A stretch of DNA of 64,000 nucleotides, from positions 1-64,000 of the forward strand of contig PWMW01000264.1 of assembly GCA_003559095.1 (NCBI GenBank). Direction: 5' to 3'. Each line of letters opens with the position of its first letter. Positions within the stretch are counted from its first letter, which is position 1. The notes under the pieces are model-generated. The model saw only the letters and a list, made by a program, of their open reading frames with translations. It searched no databases and was not told the origin of the DNA. Origin of the DNA: Clostridiales bacterium (GTDB taxonomy: Bacteria; Bacillota; Limnochordia; Darwinibacteriales; B1SED10-159). Shown here one piece after another: positions 16,597 to 26,287 of the stretch. The position numbers and the translations under genes were made by a program.

Positions 16597-17097
16597 TCAC
16601 CTGCTTTCCTGCTCGAGGCGCTCCTCCACTGGAACTTCTTCTGTTTTCAACTTGGCTTCTTCCAACATGATATCGACGAAGAGCACTCCATTGAGGTGAT
16701 CCAGCTCGTGCTGAATGGCTCGGGCCAAGAGACCGTCAGCCACCACACGATGGGGTTTGCCCTTTTCATCCAGGTACTGAACAGTGACTTGAATCCAGCG
16801 CTTGACATAACCATGTCGTCCGGGAATACTCAAACAACCCTCGACGTCAATTTCTGTCCCTTCCTGGGCTGTGATTTCAGGATTGATCATAGCTATGGGA
16901 CCATCACCCACATCTAGGACAATGATGCGTTGGGAGATACCTACCTGGGGTGCAGCTAGGCCCACTCCTTCCGCTGCGTACATAGTTTCAATCATGTCGC
17001 GGACTAGGGCCTGCGTTTTCTTGGTGACCTTCTGTACGGGTTCGGCTTCTTGCCGGAGAACTTCATGACCAATCTGGGTTATTTCCATAACAGCCAT
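16597..17097 (-). CDS. def: Peptide deformylase
   Basis: Removes the formyl group from new proteins, the partner activity of fmt. The 166 residues have the three signature motifs: GVGLAAPQVG (44-53), EGCLS (86-90, metal cysteine 88) and QHELDH (129-134, metal histidines and catalytic glutamate). The C-terminal charged tail fits the type found in Gram-positive bacteria. GGAGGGGG lies five bases before the ATG. Confidence 0.96.
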   Translation of the reverse strand: MAVMEITQIGHEVLRQEAEPVQKVTKKTQALVRDMIETMYAAEGVGLAAPQVGISQRIIVLDVGDGPIAMINPEITAQEGTEIDVEGCLSIPGRHGYVKRWIQVTVQYLDEKGKPHRVVADGLLARAIQHELDHLNGVLFVDIMLEEAKLKTEEVPVEERLEQESR

Positions 17098-17149
17098 GGC
17101 TGCCCCCTCCTTTCATAATATGGTTAACTATTAATTCTAGTATAACATA

Positions 17150-19369
17150 CTATAGCAGATTCAAGGGATCCATATCAAGGCTGAGCGCAACATCTTTTGG
17201 CGACGCCGGCCACTGCTGGCGGAAGTCCTCGGGAATCTGCTGCCGATCCCGGTAACGCAGCAGGATATGCCAGCGGTGCCGTCCCTTCACTCGCTCAACC
17301 GGGGCCGGACTGGGACCCATCACTTCCACGTCCGCAAGATTCACCTGGAGCCAAGCCGCCAGCGTCTCACAGTAGGAGCGCACCAAGGCCTCAGGACCTG
17401 CACACAAAATGCGGGACAGGGATGCCGTGGGCGGATAGCCCGCTTCTCTGCGAAACGAAACTTCCCTGCGGTAGAACCCTTTGAAGTCACCCCGCTTGAC
17501 AGATTGGATCACGTGGTGGTTCGGTTCATAGCACTGCACCAGAACGTCTCCGGGATGGGCCCCCCGGCCTGCGCGGCCGCTAATTTGTGTCAGAAGTTGA
17601 AAGGTGCGCTCAGCAGAGCGAAAGTCGGGAAAGTTCAACGACAGATCGGCAGCCAGTACACCCACCAATGTAACATTGGGGAAATCCAATCCTTTGGCGA
17701 TCATCTGGGTGCCGATGAGCACCTCAGCGTCGCCGCGGCGGAAGATGTCGAGTAGTCTCCGGTGGGCGCCTTTCGTGTTTGTTGTATCGGCATCCATGCG
17801 GATACTGCGGATGTCTGGATAGAGCTGCAGCAGCGCTTCTTCCACCTGCTGGGTGCCGCTGCCGAAGGCCCGCAGGTACTGGGAGCCGCACTCGGGACAC
17901 AGCTGGGGCTTGATCTGCGACACGCCGCAGTAATGACAGTGGAGCCGCTCACCCCCAGGGGATTTGTGAAGTGTTAAGGACACTTTGCAGTTGGTGCATT
18001 CCATAACGTGACCGCATGAACGGCACAGTACGAAGGAGGCAAACCCGCGGCGGTTCAAGAACAGAATACTCTGGTGGCCGGCATCCAGGTTCGCCTGCAG
18101 ACGCTCCTGCAGTGGCCTGGAGAACATGTGCCGGTGTCCTTGGGCAAACTCCCGGCGCATGTCAACTGTGACAATGCGCGGCATGGCACGGTGTTCCACA
18201 CGATGTGGCATTTCTGTCAGCAGAAACGTTCCCCGCAAAGCATTTTGATAACTCTCCAAGGACGGGGTGGCGCTGCCCAAGACCACCCGGGCACCTGTGT
18301 TTTGCGCACGGCAGAGGGCTGTGTCACGAGCATGATACTTCAGCGAACCTTCTTCTTGCTTGTACGTGGTTTCATGCTCTTCATCAATGATGATGATACC
18401 CAGGTCCGGAAAGGGCGCGAACACTGCGGAGCGGGCTCCGATAGCGATATTCACCTGTCCGCGCCGGATCTTCCACCACTGTTCAAAACGTTCCCCCACG
18501 GATAAACCACTGTGTAGTACGGCGATCTTCGGACCGAAGCGTCCGCGGAACCGACTGACTGTTTGGGGTGTCAGGGCAATTTCGGGCACCATCACGATGC
18601 CCTGCTTGCCCTGTTTTAGGGTATCCTGTAGAAGTCGCAGATAGATCTCCGTCTTGCCGCTGCCAGTAACGCCATGCAGCAGTATCGGCCGGGCTGAACT
18701 CTGCCGCCATTCCTCAGCAATGGCATGGAGAACCCCCTCTTGTTCCGCTGTCAGATCCACATGGGTGATCTCATCTTCACCCCAAGCTAACTGCCTCTCT
18801 ACGGTCTGCTCGCTGCGGGAGAGCAGACCCTTATTGACTAAGGCAGCTATGGTTTGATGGCTGGCCCCAGTGGCCTGGACGATCTCCCGCATGGCAACGA
18901 GACCCCGACCCTGTACAAAGGCTAAAACCTCCCGCTGACGATGGGCATTGGCCGGGAGGATCTCGGTTACAGCGGCGGTGCTGGCCTGTGGTGACAATTC
19001 CACATAGGTCTGCCACTTAAACTGTGCACGTTCCCGGCCATAGCGACTACCAGGAGGCAGAAAGTTTTGCAGAGCCTCAACCCAGTAACCTTGGTAATAT
19101 GATGCCATCCAGCGGGCCGTGGCCAATGACGCCTGGTGGAGAATGGGTACGGGATCAAGAATATCGAGAATATCGCGAAGTTTATCTAGAGGAATCCCGG
19201 TGGCCGTTGGGAACTCCACCACATAACCTTCGATATGTCGACGTCCGAAGGGAACCAAAACCCGGTGACCTAGGGTTAGCTGCTGACGCAGACGCTGCGG
19301 CACGGTGTAGTGGAATAGGCGGTCCACGGGCTTTGCTTTGATATCGACAACCACGCCTGCGTAGTCCAT
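17150..19369 (-). CDS. priA: Primosomal protein N' (replication restart helicase)
   Basis: Restarts stalled replication forks by loading the replicative helicase. The 739 residues hold an N-terminal 3'-DNA-binding domain, then the helicase core with GVTGSGKTE (Walker A) and DEEHE (Walker B). A set of four CxxC pairs between the helicase lobes binds two zinc ions. Helicase motifs V and VI follow (GTQMIAKGLDFPNV, SGRAGRG). ATG 19369 has GGAGGG six bases upstream; the frame runs on to 19456 through a hairpin after rpoZ and is not used. Confidence 0.95.
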   Translation of the reverse strand: MDYAGVVVDIKAKPVDRLFHYTVPQRLRQQLTLGHRVLVPFGRRHIEGYVVEFPTATGIPLDKLRDILDILDPVPILHQASLATARWMASYYQGYWVEALQNFLPPGSRYGRERAQFKWQTYVELSPQASTAAVTEILPANAHRQREVLAFVQGRGLVAMREIVQATGASHQTIAALVNKGLLSRSEQTVERQLAWGEDEITHVDLTAEQEGVLHAIAEEWRQSSARPILLHGVTGSGKTEIYLRLLQDTLKQGKQGIVMVPEIALTPQTVSRFRGRFGPKIAVLHSGLSVGERFEQWWKIRRGQVNIAIGARSAVFAPFPDLGIIIIDEEHETTYKQEEGSLKYHARDTALCRAQNTGARVVLGSATPSLESYQNALRGTFLLTEMPHRVEHRAMPRIVTVDMRREFAQGHRHMFSRPLQERLQANLDAGHQSILFLNRRGFASFVLCRSCGHVMECTNCKVSLTLHKSPGGERLHCHYCGVSQIKPQLCPECGSQYLRAFGSGTQQVEEALLQLYPDIRSIRMDADTTNTKGAHRRLLDIFRRGDAEVLIGTQMIAKGLDFPNVTLVGVLAADLSLNFPDFRSAERTFQLLTQISGRAGRGAHPGDVLVQCYEPNHHVIQSVKRGDFKGFYRREVSFRREAGYPPTASLSRILCAGPEALVRSYCETLAAWLQVNLADVEVMGPSPAPVERVKGRHRWHILLRYRDRQQIPEDFRQQWPASPKDVALSLDMDPLNLL

Positions 19370-19398
19370 GACAAACCCTCCGTCTTCAAAAGAAATGA

Positions 19399-19417
19399 CC
19401 TGTGGAGATTCCACAGG
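19399..19417 (-). terminator. Weak hairpin after rpoZ
   Basis: Minus strand CCTGTGG AATCT CCACAGG followed by TCATTTCTTTT. The tail is imperfect, so it may only attenuate transcription into priA. Confidence 0.4.
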
Positions 19418-19425
19418 CCCGCTGA

Positions 19426-19632
19426 CTATTTGATTCCGTCTTTGGTTCGAATCCATCGAACTTTGCCGGCATTCAGCTCTTCAAGGGCAATGGTAACGGG
19501 TTTGGATGATTCGCCCTCAATCACTGGGGGTGCTCCGGCCAGAATCTGGCGAGCCCGTCGAGCAGCGGCGACGATAATTGTGTAGCGGCTTTCCCCCCGC
19601 AAATCCATATTTCCTGATGCAATTGGTCTCAA
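19426..19632 (-). CDS. rpoZ: RNA polymerase omega subunit
   Basis: A 68-residue subunit that helps assemble beta-prime into RNA polymerase. The stretch SRYTIIVAAARRARQI is the conserved RpoZ core, and KPVTIALEEL is the second conserved helix. The start is TTG 19632, eight bases after GGAGG, overlapping the gmk stop as TTGA. It is co-transcribed with gmk, the common arrangement. Confidence 0.93.
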   Translation of the reverse strand: MRPIASGNMDLRGESRYTIIVAAARRARQILAGAPPVIEGESSKPVTIALEELNAGKVRWIRTKDGIK

Positions 19633-20252
19633 AGCTGTTTCCTCCCTTTCCACAGTTCCTGCAGTTCATCAAGATTCACCCGTTGGACTCGGCACCATTC
19701 AGCATTGATGATGGTGCGCAGCCGATCGGCGGCCAACTCCAACTGGTCGTTGATGATAAAGTAATCATAGTCAATCATGTGTCGCATTTCCTCGAAGGAT
19801 TTCTGAAGGCGCTGACTAATGGCTTCCTGGGGATCCTTACCCCGGTCGACGAGTCGTTTTTTCAAGTCATCCCACGTCGGCGGCAGCAAGAAGATGCTGA
19901 CGGCATCGGGCATTTTACGCCGTATTTGGGAAGCACCTTGGATATCCACGTCCATGATCACAGTTCGACCTTGGGCAATGGCATCGTCCACAAAGGATTT
20001 CGGTGTCCCATAGCGACTCCCGCAGAACTCCGCCCACTCCAGCAGTCCACCGGTGCGGATCATCTCATCAAACTCTTCGTCGGAACGGAAGAAGTAGTCA
20101 ACGCCTTCAATTTCTCCTTCGCGAGGCGCGCGAGTGGTAACACTCACTGAATATTGAAGGTTAGGGACGGTAGGAAAAACGGCATTCATCAATGTGTTCT
20201 TTCCGGCGCCGCTGGGTCCGGAAAGAACAATCAAGAAGCCCTTTAGCTGCAT
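19629..20252 (-). CDS. gmk: Guanylate kinase
   Basis: Converts GMP to GDP with ATP. The 207 residues show the P-loop GPSGAGKNT (residues 11-19), SVSVTTRAPREGE for GMP binding and RYGTPKS. Its operon mihF-remA-gmk-rpoZ mixes nucleotide metabolism with DNA organisation and RNA polymerase. Confidence 0.96.
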   Translation of the reverse strand: MQLKGFLIVLSGPSGAGKNTLMNAVFPTVPNLQYSVSVTTRAPREGEIEGVDYFFRSDEEFDEMIRTGGLLEWAEFCGSRYGTPKSFVDDAIAQGRTVIMDVDIQGASQIRRKMPDAVSIFLLPPTWDDLKKRLVDRGKDPQEAISQRLQKSFEEMRHMIDYDYFIINDQLELAADRLRTIINAEWCRVQRVNLDELQELWKGRKQL

Positions 20253-20300
20253 CTACCATCCCTCCTTACGTGTGAACATTCCATGGGTCAAACAGGCCTC

Positions 20301-20573
20301 CTAGTTATCGGCTGGTTCAATGGTGTCCTTAGACAGGAGGCGGTGTGCCACCGTCTCGGGTTGGACAGCGGACAATATGATGTGATCACTGTCAGTAATA
20401 ATCACGGCCCTGGTGCGGCGACCATAAGTAGCGTCAATCAGCATGCCACGTTCCCGAGCTTCTTGAACAATCCGTTTGATTGGAGCTGATTCGGGGCTGA
20501 CAATACTGATGATGCGGTTGGCGGCCACGATATTGCCAAATCCAATGTTGATAAGTTTGATATCCACCGACAT
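20301..20573 (-). CDS. remA: RemA family extracellular matrix regulator (DUF370)
   Basis: A 90-residue DNA-binding protein that in B. subtilis activates biofilm matrix operons and osmoprotection genes. The sequence opens with [14 protein letters not shown] and holds [27 protein letters not shown] and SDHIILSA, the conserved DUF370 blocks. ATG 20573 follows GGGAGGAT. It lies between mihF and gmk; remA next to gmk is normal in Firmicutes. Confidence 0.92.
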   Translation of the reverse strand: MSVDIKLINIGFGNIVAANRIISIVSPESAPIKRIVQEARERGMLIDATYGRRTRAVIITDSDHIILSAVQPETVAHRLLSKDTIEPADN

Positions 20574-20600
20574 ATCCTCCCTTGCTGCCTTTGACACGTC

Positions 20601-20909
20601 CTATCCTAGTCGTTGAAGTAGTGCATCGATTTGGCGTTTGCCGAGGCCTTGTACACGACGATTCTCGTTAATGCCGATTTCGTCCATGATCCGTTTTGAC
20701 GTGACCTTGCCAACTTGCGGAAGTGATTGAATCAAATACACGACCCGCATCTTGCCAATCACTTCATCGTTACTGGCACCTAGTACTTCCTCAAGGGTTT
20801 TCTCGCCCTTTTTCAGCTGTTCGCGAAGTTGTGCCCGCTTGCTCCGCATCTCCTGTGCCTTCTCCAATGCCTTTGCCTTCTGTTCCGGGGTTAGTTCAGG
20901 AAGACCCAT
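20601..20909 (-). CDS. mihF: Integration host factor of the actinobacterial type (mIHF)
   Basis: A 102-residue nucleoid protein. The N-terminal half is a charged helix (ALEKAQEMRSKRAQLREQLK). The C-terminal half, from about residue 40, is an H2TH domain with MRVVYLIQSLPQVGK, SKRIMDEIGI and RRVQGLGKRQ. This matches mIHF of Actinobacteria and of some deep-branching Firmicutes, not the HU-like IHF of Proteobacteria. Its position before gmk and rpoZ repeats the actinobacterial order. Confidence 0.88.
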   Translation of the reverse strand: MGLPELTPEQKAKALEKAQEMRSKRAQLREQLKKGEKTLEEVLGASNDEVIGKMRVVYLIQSLPQVGKVTSKRIMDEIGINENRRVQGLGKRQIDALLQRLG

Positions 20910-20950
20910 CCAACGTCACCTCCTCCCTATGACGAAATGAACAACTCCAA

Positions 20951-21829
20951 TCACTCTATGTTTTGGATTTGTTCTCGCATCTTTTCCAAATGGGATTTCA
21001 AGTCCACAACCATGCGGCCCAACTCACTGTCGTTGGCTTTGGAACCGATGGTGTTGGCTTCACGATTCATCTCTTGAATGAGAAAATCCAATTTGCGTCC
21101 GATGACATCGTCTAGTTCGAGACTGTGATTTAGTTGTTGGATGTGGCTGCGGAGTCGGACCAGTTCTTCGTCGATACTGCAGCGGTCAGCGAACAATGCC
21201 ACTTCTGCAGCCAAGCGCTCTTCCGGAATCTCAATACCATTGCAGAGGTCCGCCACTCGCTCCTGGAGCCGCTTATGGTAGTGATTCACCACCTGCGGAG
21301 CCCGGGATTCCATAGCATCCACCAGCCCAGCAATGAGCCGGGTCTTTTCCAAGAGGTCATGGGCCAGCTGCTGCCCCTCACGGGCTCGCATATCCTGTAT
21401 CTGTTCCAGGACTCTGTCTATGGTTGCATCCACGGTGGATTCCAGTTCATCCCAGTTCGTCTCCGGTTCACTGACGTCGAACAGGTCAGGCAGCTGGAGA
21501 AGATGGTGCAGGGATAGAGGCTCGGCGACTCCAGTACGTTCCTGAACTTCAGCCAAGGCCTGCAGATAACCATCGAGCAGCGCCCGATCCCAGCGGACCA
21601 GTCTCGCTGCCTCACCGCGGTGTTCCACTTCTACCTGGACTTCAATGCGCCCCCGGGACAACCGCTGTTGAATTCGCCGGCGGAGGACCTCTTCCACCGC
21701 ACTATAGGTGCGATTGACCCGCAGCGAGATGTCAAGATAACGGTGGTTAACTGTCTTGCCTTCGATACGGACATACCAAGATGCGCTCTGCACTTCAGCG
21801 CGCCCAAAGCCCGTCATACTGCGGATCAT
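20951..21829 (-). CDS. YicC family endoribonuclease
   Basis: A 292-residue protein of the YicC/YloC family; the E. coli member is an endoribonuclease linked to sRNA turnover. The N-terminus MIRSMTGFGRAE and the C-terminal FLIQEMNREANTIGSKA with the final EKMREQIQNIE helix are diagnostic. ATG 21829 is five bases after AAGGGTG. The position upstream of gmk is the standard one in Firmicutes. Confidence 0.93.
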   Translation of the reverse strand: MIRSMTGFGRAEVQSASWYVRIEGKTVNHRYLDISLRVNRTYSAVEEVLRRRIQQRLSRGRIEVQVEVEHRGEAARLVRWDRALLDGYLQALAEVQERTGVAEPLSLHHLLQLPDLFDVSEPETNWDELESTVDATIDRVLEQIQDMRAREGQQLAHDLLEKTRLIAGLVDAMESRAPQVVNHYHKRLQERVADLCNGIEIPEERLAAEVALFADRCSIDEELVRLRSHIQQLNHSLELDDVIGRKLDFLIQEMNREANTIGSKANDSELGRMVVDLKSHLEKMREQIQNIE

Positions 21830-21941
21830 CCCATCACCCTTCCGCATCGCCGTACTATACCATTACCATTCTGCCACTTTTACGAAATTCCTGCTCATCC
21901 CTGTGGTGTTTTTCAAAGAACCTGCTACCCTAAGGGATGGT

Positions 21942-22661
21942 TTATTGCTGATCGCTCAGCTCTTCAGCTCGCTGTTTGGCGTGGGCAGCCTTTTCGGCTT
22001 CGCCCTGCCGCTCATAGAGCAGGGACAGATAGTGGTTCGTAATGATACTGCGGCTGTCCTGGCCCAAGGCTATTTCCAAAGTCTCAATGGCTTCGGTGTC
22101 TTCTTCGAGGTAATAGAGAGCACGGCCCAGACCAATTCGGGCGGCGAAGAATTCCTCCGCAATATCAAGCGCCGCTTGGAAGAAAGTCCGGGCATCGGCG
22201 AACTCTTCCCGTTCCATACTTATCAGTCCCAGACCTTTGTATGCACGGGCAAATGGCTCCAGGTCCAACGCCTGGTTGTAGGCCGCTTCAGCCTCTTCCC
22301 AGCGACGCTGGTGTCGAAATACATCGCCCAGCATGACATGGATCGAGCCGTTTTCCGGCAGGGCTGCGCTGGCTTTTTGGTAGTTTTCAATGGCCTTTTC
22401 CCAATCACCGGTGGTTTGATAGACCATTCCCAACACGAGACGAGCTTCGTCGGGACGCAGTCCACTGCGGATTTCTTTTTCCAGTTCCTGAACGGTCGTG
22501 GAGAGTGGGCTAATGGTGGGAAAGCGGTCATCAATGCGCAGTGAGTAGTAATACAAGGACTCGTACGCATTAAGAAGCGCTGAGCCCTGGGCGAGGGCAG
22601 CGGACGCCAGCAGAATCAACAGCAGTCCAGCAATGATCAAACTAGGATGGTATTTTTTCAT
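21942..22661 (-). CDS. TPR-repeat protein, exported or membrane-anchored
   Basis: A 239-residue protein of unknown role. Residues 1-25 form a signal peptide or anchor ending ALAQG. About residues 70-235 contain roughly five tetratricopeptide repeats (for example ARLVLGMVYQTTGDWEKAIE and AYKGLGLISMEREEFADA), a scaffold for protein contacts. ATG 22661 follows GGGAGTG. A perfect TATAAT -10 lies at 22707-22702, but I see no good -35. Confidence 0.75.
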   Translation of the reverse strand: MKKYHPSLIIAGLLLILLASAALAQGSALLNAYESLYYYSLRIDDRFPTISPLSTTVQELEKEIRSGLRPDEARLVLGMVYQTTGDWEKAIENYQKASAALPENGSIHVMLGDVFRHQRRWEEAEAAYNQALDLEPFARAYKGLGLISMEREEFADARTFFQAALDIAEEFFAARIGLGRALYYLEEDTEAIETLEIALGQDSRSIITNHYLSLLYERQGEAEKAAHAKQRAEELSDQQ

Positions 22662-22765
22662 AGCTATCACTCCCAATAGATAGGAAGAATTCCTTCCATT
22701 CATTATAGCAGATTCCGCAGGATACGAACACCACCTAATTACCAGGGGTACGTGGACGTTTTCGG

Positions 22766-22794
22766 TTGTTCGGAAGTAGGGTGTCTGCTATACT
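22766..22794 (+). promoter_or_regulatory. Promoter of rqcH
   Basis: TTGTTC (22766-22771), 17-base spacer, TATACT (22789-22794); the ATG follows 24 bases later. It points away from the -10 of the TPR gene. Confidence 0.75.
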
Positions 22795-22818
22795 TAAGTA
22801 CGAAACGGAGTGATATGT

Positions 22819-24576
22819 ATGCCCTTGGACGGCCTTACCCTGCTCCCTGCTGTATGGGAACTTCAGGAGAAGCTGCGCTATGCGCGTATTATGAAGATCT
22901 ACCAACCTGATTCCCATACGCTGCTTCTGCATCTGCGGCAGCCTGGAGCCAACTACCGACTGCTGCTTTCTGCAGATCCAACGTATCCGCGAATTCATTG
23001 GACCCAATATCAGCCGGACAACCCGCTGAACCCACCGGGATTCTGTATGCTATTGCGCAAATACCTTGAACCCAGCAGGATTTTGTCCATTGAACAGCAT
23101 GGGCTCGAACGAGTGGTCACCATCGATTTGGAAACCTTTGATGCAGATGGGCAGCACAGCCAGAAGGCCTTGGTGTTTGAGCTGCTGGGCCGTCACTCTA
23201 ACATTGTCATCCTGGATGCCCAGGGCCGCATCATGGATGCCATACGGCGGACCCCGGCGGGTACGGAGAGTGATCGCCCCTATCAGCCAGGTCAGACGTA
23301 TACGCTCCCACCTGACCAAGGAAAAGTCAACCCGCTGCGCCTTACAGAGTCCGAGTTCATCGAAGCATTCCGTTTCGCCCCTGGAACTTTAGCTCTGGAA
23401 AAGGTGCTGCAGCAGATACTACAGGGCTTCAGCCGCCAAGGTGCTCTCGCAGCGGTGCGGCGGGCCGGCTTCGCAGCTGGTCACCCTAAGCAGGATACCG
23501 ATGCGCAGCAGTGGTCACAGCTTTGGCAGGGGATTCAGTCTCTTCTCAGCGAGCTGCAGGCCGGCGGTACACCCAAATTCTGGGAAGGCGAGCGCTTCGA
23601 ATTTTCCGGATATGATCAAGATAGAGATGGCGGTCAGTCGTTCCCCACGGTCAATGACCTGCTGGACTATGTCTTTACGACCCGTGTAGCCCAACAGCAC
23701 ATCCAGCAGGCGGCCAACACACTGCTGCGTTCCCTAAAGACCCACCGCAAACGGGTGGAACGCAAAGAACGCCTGCAGCAGGATACACTGGCAGATGCCA
23801 AGGAACTAGAGCGGTGGAAGCAGTACGGAGAACTGATCACAGCTAACCTTTACCGGATCGGCCAGGGCAGCGAAGCTGTGGTGGAGAACTTTTATGACCC
23901 GGAGCAGGCTGAAATATCCATTCCCATGGACCCGACATTGACACCGAATGAAAATGCCCAAGCCTACTTCAAGCGATATAATAAGGCAAAGACCAGTCTG
24001 ACCATGACCAAAAGGCAGCTGCGGAAAACCCGTCAAGAAAAACAGTATCTTGAGGAGTTGGCGGTCCAAATCGAAATGGCAGACTCCCCGGAAGTACTAG
24101 AGGAGATCCGCAGTGAGATGATTGCAGCGGGGCTGCTCAAGGCAGGCCGCCGCAAACCCCGCCGTCAGAAGCGCTCGCAACAGATGGCCCCGTCTGCCGA
24201 AGAGTATGTCTCGTCCGACGGTTTCACTATTTTGCTGGGGCGCAGCAATACCCAGAATGATACCCTTACCTTTAAGGTGGCTCGGCCTGATGATCTTTGG
24301 CTGCATGCCCAGAAAATCCCCGGTAGTCATGTCATTATCCGCAATGGCCAGAGCATTTCCGATACGGCGCTGGAAGAAGCGGCAACGCTAGCTGCTAGGT
24401 TCTGCAGATCCCATGCATCGCCCAAAGTTCCTGTGGATTACACTTTGAGGAAGCATGTGCGCAAGCCCCCTGGATCGCCGCCGGGTTTTGTCATTTATGA
24501 CGACTTCCAGACTGTTTTGGTTAATCCCACGGACAGCGCCAAGCTGCCACAAAAAAGCACGAAAAAGCGCCGCTAA
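22819..24576 (+). CDS. rqcH: Ribosome quality control protein RqcH (Rqc2/NFACT family)
   Basis: Binds stalled 50S-peptidyl-tRNA complexes and recruits tRNA-Ala to add C-terminal alanine tails. The 585 residues contain the NFACT-N domain (FELLGRHSNIVILD near 120), HhH and coiled-coil middle parts (about 290-430), and the NFACT-R domain near the end with ARPDDLWLHAQKIPGSHV. It was earlier annotated as fibronectin-binding protein FbpA. ATG 22819 has GGAG eight bases upstream; the in-frame GTG at 22810 sits within that region. Its stop codon lies in the loop of its own terminator. Confidence 0.93.
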   Translation: MPLDGLTLLPAVWELQEKLRYARIMKIYQPDSHTLLLHLRQPGANYRLLLSADPTYPRIHWTQYQPDNPLNPPGFCMLLRKYLEPSRILSIEQHGLERVVTIDLETFDADGQHSQKALVFELLGRHSNIVILDAQGRIMDAIRRTPAGTESDRPYQPGQTYTLPPDQGKVNPLRLTESEFIEAFRFAPGTLALEKVLQQILQGFSRQGALAAVRRAGFAAGHPKQDTDAQQWSQLWQGIQSLLSELQAGGTPKFWEGERFEFSGYDQDRDGGQSFPTVNDLLDYVFTTRVAQQHIQQAANTLLRSLKTHRKRVERKERLQQDTLADAKELERWKQYGELITANLYRIGQGSEAVVENFYDPEQAEISIPMDPTLTPNENAQAYFKRYNKAKTSLTMTKRQLRKTRQEKQYLEELAVQIEMADSPEVLEEIRSEMIAAGLLKAGRRKPRRQKRSQQMAPSAEEYVSSDGFTILLGRSNTQNDTLTFKVARPDDLWLHAQKIPGSHVIIRNGQSISDTALEEAATLAARFCRSHASPKVPVDYTLRKHVRKPPGSPPGFVIYDDFQTVLVNPTDSAKLPQKSTKKRR

Positions 24577-24589
24577 CGGCGCTTTTTTT
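24562..24589 (+). terminator. Terminator of rqcH
   Basis: GCGCCG CTAA CGGCGC with flanking A-run and seven T. The rqcH stop TAA is in the loop. Confidence 0.92.
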
Positions 24590-24778
24590 CGTAGAAACTG
24601 ACAGGAAGTAAGCGAGTTCACCAGATTTAAGGTCATCTTCACCTACCCCCTGCCCCTGCATGATTTTCCCCCATGGCTGGCATGGGAGAAACTTTATAAC
24701 CTAAGCAAACTAGGTATTTAGTACAGTAGATTCGCCGAATGTTCGGATACTCCTTCTGTGTATTGCACTTTTTTCCCT

Positions 24779-26287
24779 TTAATGTCGAAAATGACGAATG
24801 CCCGTGAACAGGAGGGTAATTCCATGCTGGTCACAGGCTGCAATGACATCTGGATCCCGTTTGGAACCGCCCGGTTCGATGATGCCAGCGATTCCAGCTG
24901 CTGCCGCCCGTTCAATGCTGTCAGCGAAGGGGAAGAAAGCATCTGAACCCACAAAGCCTCCCACTGTCTGTGCATCTGCCTGTTTTAAGGCCAACTCCAT
25001 GGATTGGACTCGGTTCATCTGCCCGGCTCCAACTCCCAACAGCTGTCGATCTTTCGTTACAACAATTGCGTTTGATTTTACGAACTTTACACAGGTCCAA
25101 GCAAAAAGAAGTTCGTTAATCATGGCAGTACTGGGTTTTGGCCCCGCCACATGCCGCAGCTGCTCAGCCCGCAGCGGCTGCACATCCCGCTCTTGGACCA
25201 AGAGTCCGCCAGAGACTCGTTTGACATCCTGCCCGCCCGGAATACTAGGAGCTAACTGCAGTAGTCGCAGATTCTTCTTCTTGGCGAGGATAGCCAGCGC
25301 TTCCTGACTGAACTCCGGCGCGATAATGATCTCGAGGAACGTGGCGCTCATGGCCTGGGCAGCGGCCCCTGTTAAGGTTTGGTTCACAGCCACAATGCCA
25401 CCGAAAATGGAAATGGGATCGGCGTCATGGGCTTTTTGATAGGCTTCAGCGATGGTGGTTCCCAACGCCCAACCGCAGGGATTGGTGTGCTTGACCGCTA
25501 CTGCGCAGGGCTCAGCGAAGGCGCTGGCCATCTGCCAAGCGGCATCAGCGTCGTAAATGTTGTTGAAGGAGAGCTCCTTCCCCTGAATTTGGTGCGCATT
25601 GACGATCCCAGGCTGCGTGGGAATGTCGGCATAGACCGCTGCCTTTTGATGGGGATTCTCACCGTAGCGCAGATCTTGGCACTTCGTCAGGGGCAGAGCC
25701 AAGTTTTGCGGCAGATCTTCAGTCCGCAGATACGAAGCAATGATGCTGTCATAGAGGGCCGTGACCGCAAAGACCTTAGCTGCTAGTTCACGCCGCAGTT
25801 CAACCGGTACATCGCCGTTACCCAGGGCTTTTGCTACCCGGGAATAATCCGCTGGGTCGCAGACCACCACTGTCCGTTGGTAGTTCTTAGCTGCTGCCCG
25901 CACCATGCTGGGACCACCGACATCGATCATTTCGATGCATTGCTCTTCCGTGCTCCCGTCCTGCTCCATAACCTTTTGAAAGGGATAGAGGTTGCATACG
26001 ACCATGTCGATGAAGCCCGATTGGATCGTCTGTAGGTCCTGACGGTGCTCGACTGTATCTTTGGCCAAAATGCCGCCAAAAATACGGGGATGCAGGGTTT
26101 TAACACGGCCATCCAAGATTTCCGGGAACTCCGTAATGTCAGCCACGGATGTAACTGGCAGGCCGTTTTCCTGCAAATACGATGCAGTACCGCCTGTGGA
26201 AAGAAGTTCCCAGCCGGCACGCACCAAGGCGGTTGCGAACTCTGCCAGGCCAGTTTTGTCATACACACTTATCAAAGCTCGTTTCAT
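24779..26287 (-). CDS. purH: Bifunctional AICAR transformylase/IMP cyclohydrolase
   Basis: Catalyses the last two steps to IMP. The 502 residues have the N-terminal MGS-like IMP cyclohydrolase domain (ALISVYDKTGLAEF, GRVKTLHPRIFGG) and the C-terminal AICAR transformylase domain with KHTNPCGWALG and GSDAFFPFADSIE. The ATG overlaps the stop of purB by four bases, so both purine genes are one operon. The 189 bases after it, up to rqcH, hold an inverted repeat CCCATG/CATGGG and nothing else I recognise. Confidence 0.96.
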   Translation of the reverse strand: MKRALISVYDKTGLAEFATALVRAGWELLSTGGTASYLQENGLPVTSVADITEFPEILDGRVKTLHPRIFGGILAKDTVEHRQDLQTIQSGFIDMVVCNLYPFQKVMEQDGSTEEQCIEMIDVGGPSMVRAAAKNYQRTVVVCDPADYSRVAKALGNGDVPVELRRELAAKVFAVTALYDSIIASYLRTEDLPQNLALPLTKCQDLRYGENPHQKAAVYADIPTQPGIVNAHQIQGKELSFNNIYDADAAWQMASAFAEPCAVAVKHTNPCGWALGTTIAEAYQKAHDADPISIFGGIVAVNQTLTGAAAQAMSATFLEIIIAPEFSQEALAILAKKKNLRLLQLAPSIPGGQDVKRVSGGLLVQERDVQPLRAEQLRHVAGPKPSTAMINELLFAWTCVKFVKSNAIVVTKDRQLLGVGAGQMNRVQSMELALKQADAQTVGGFVGSDAFFPFADSIERAAAAGIAGIIEPGGSKRDPDVIAACDQHGITLLFTGIRHFRH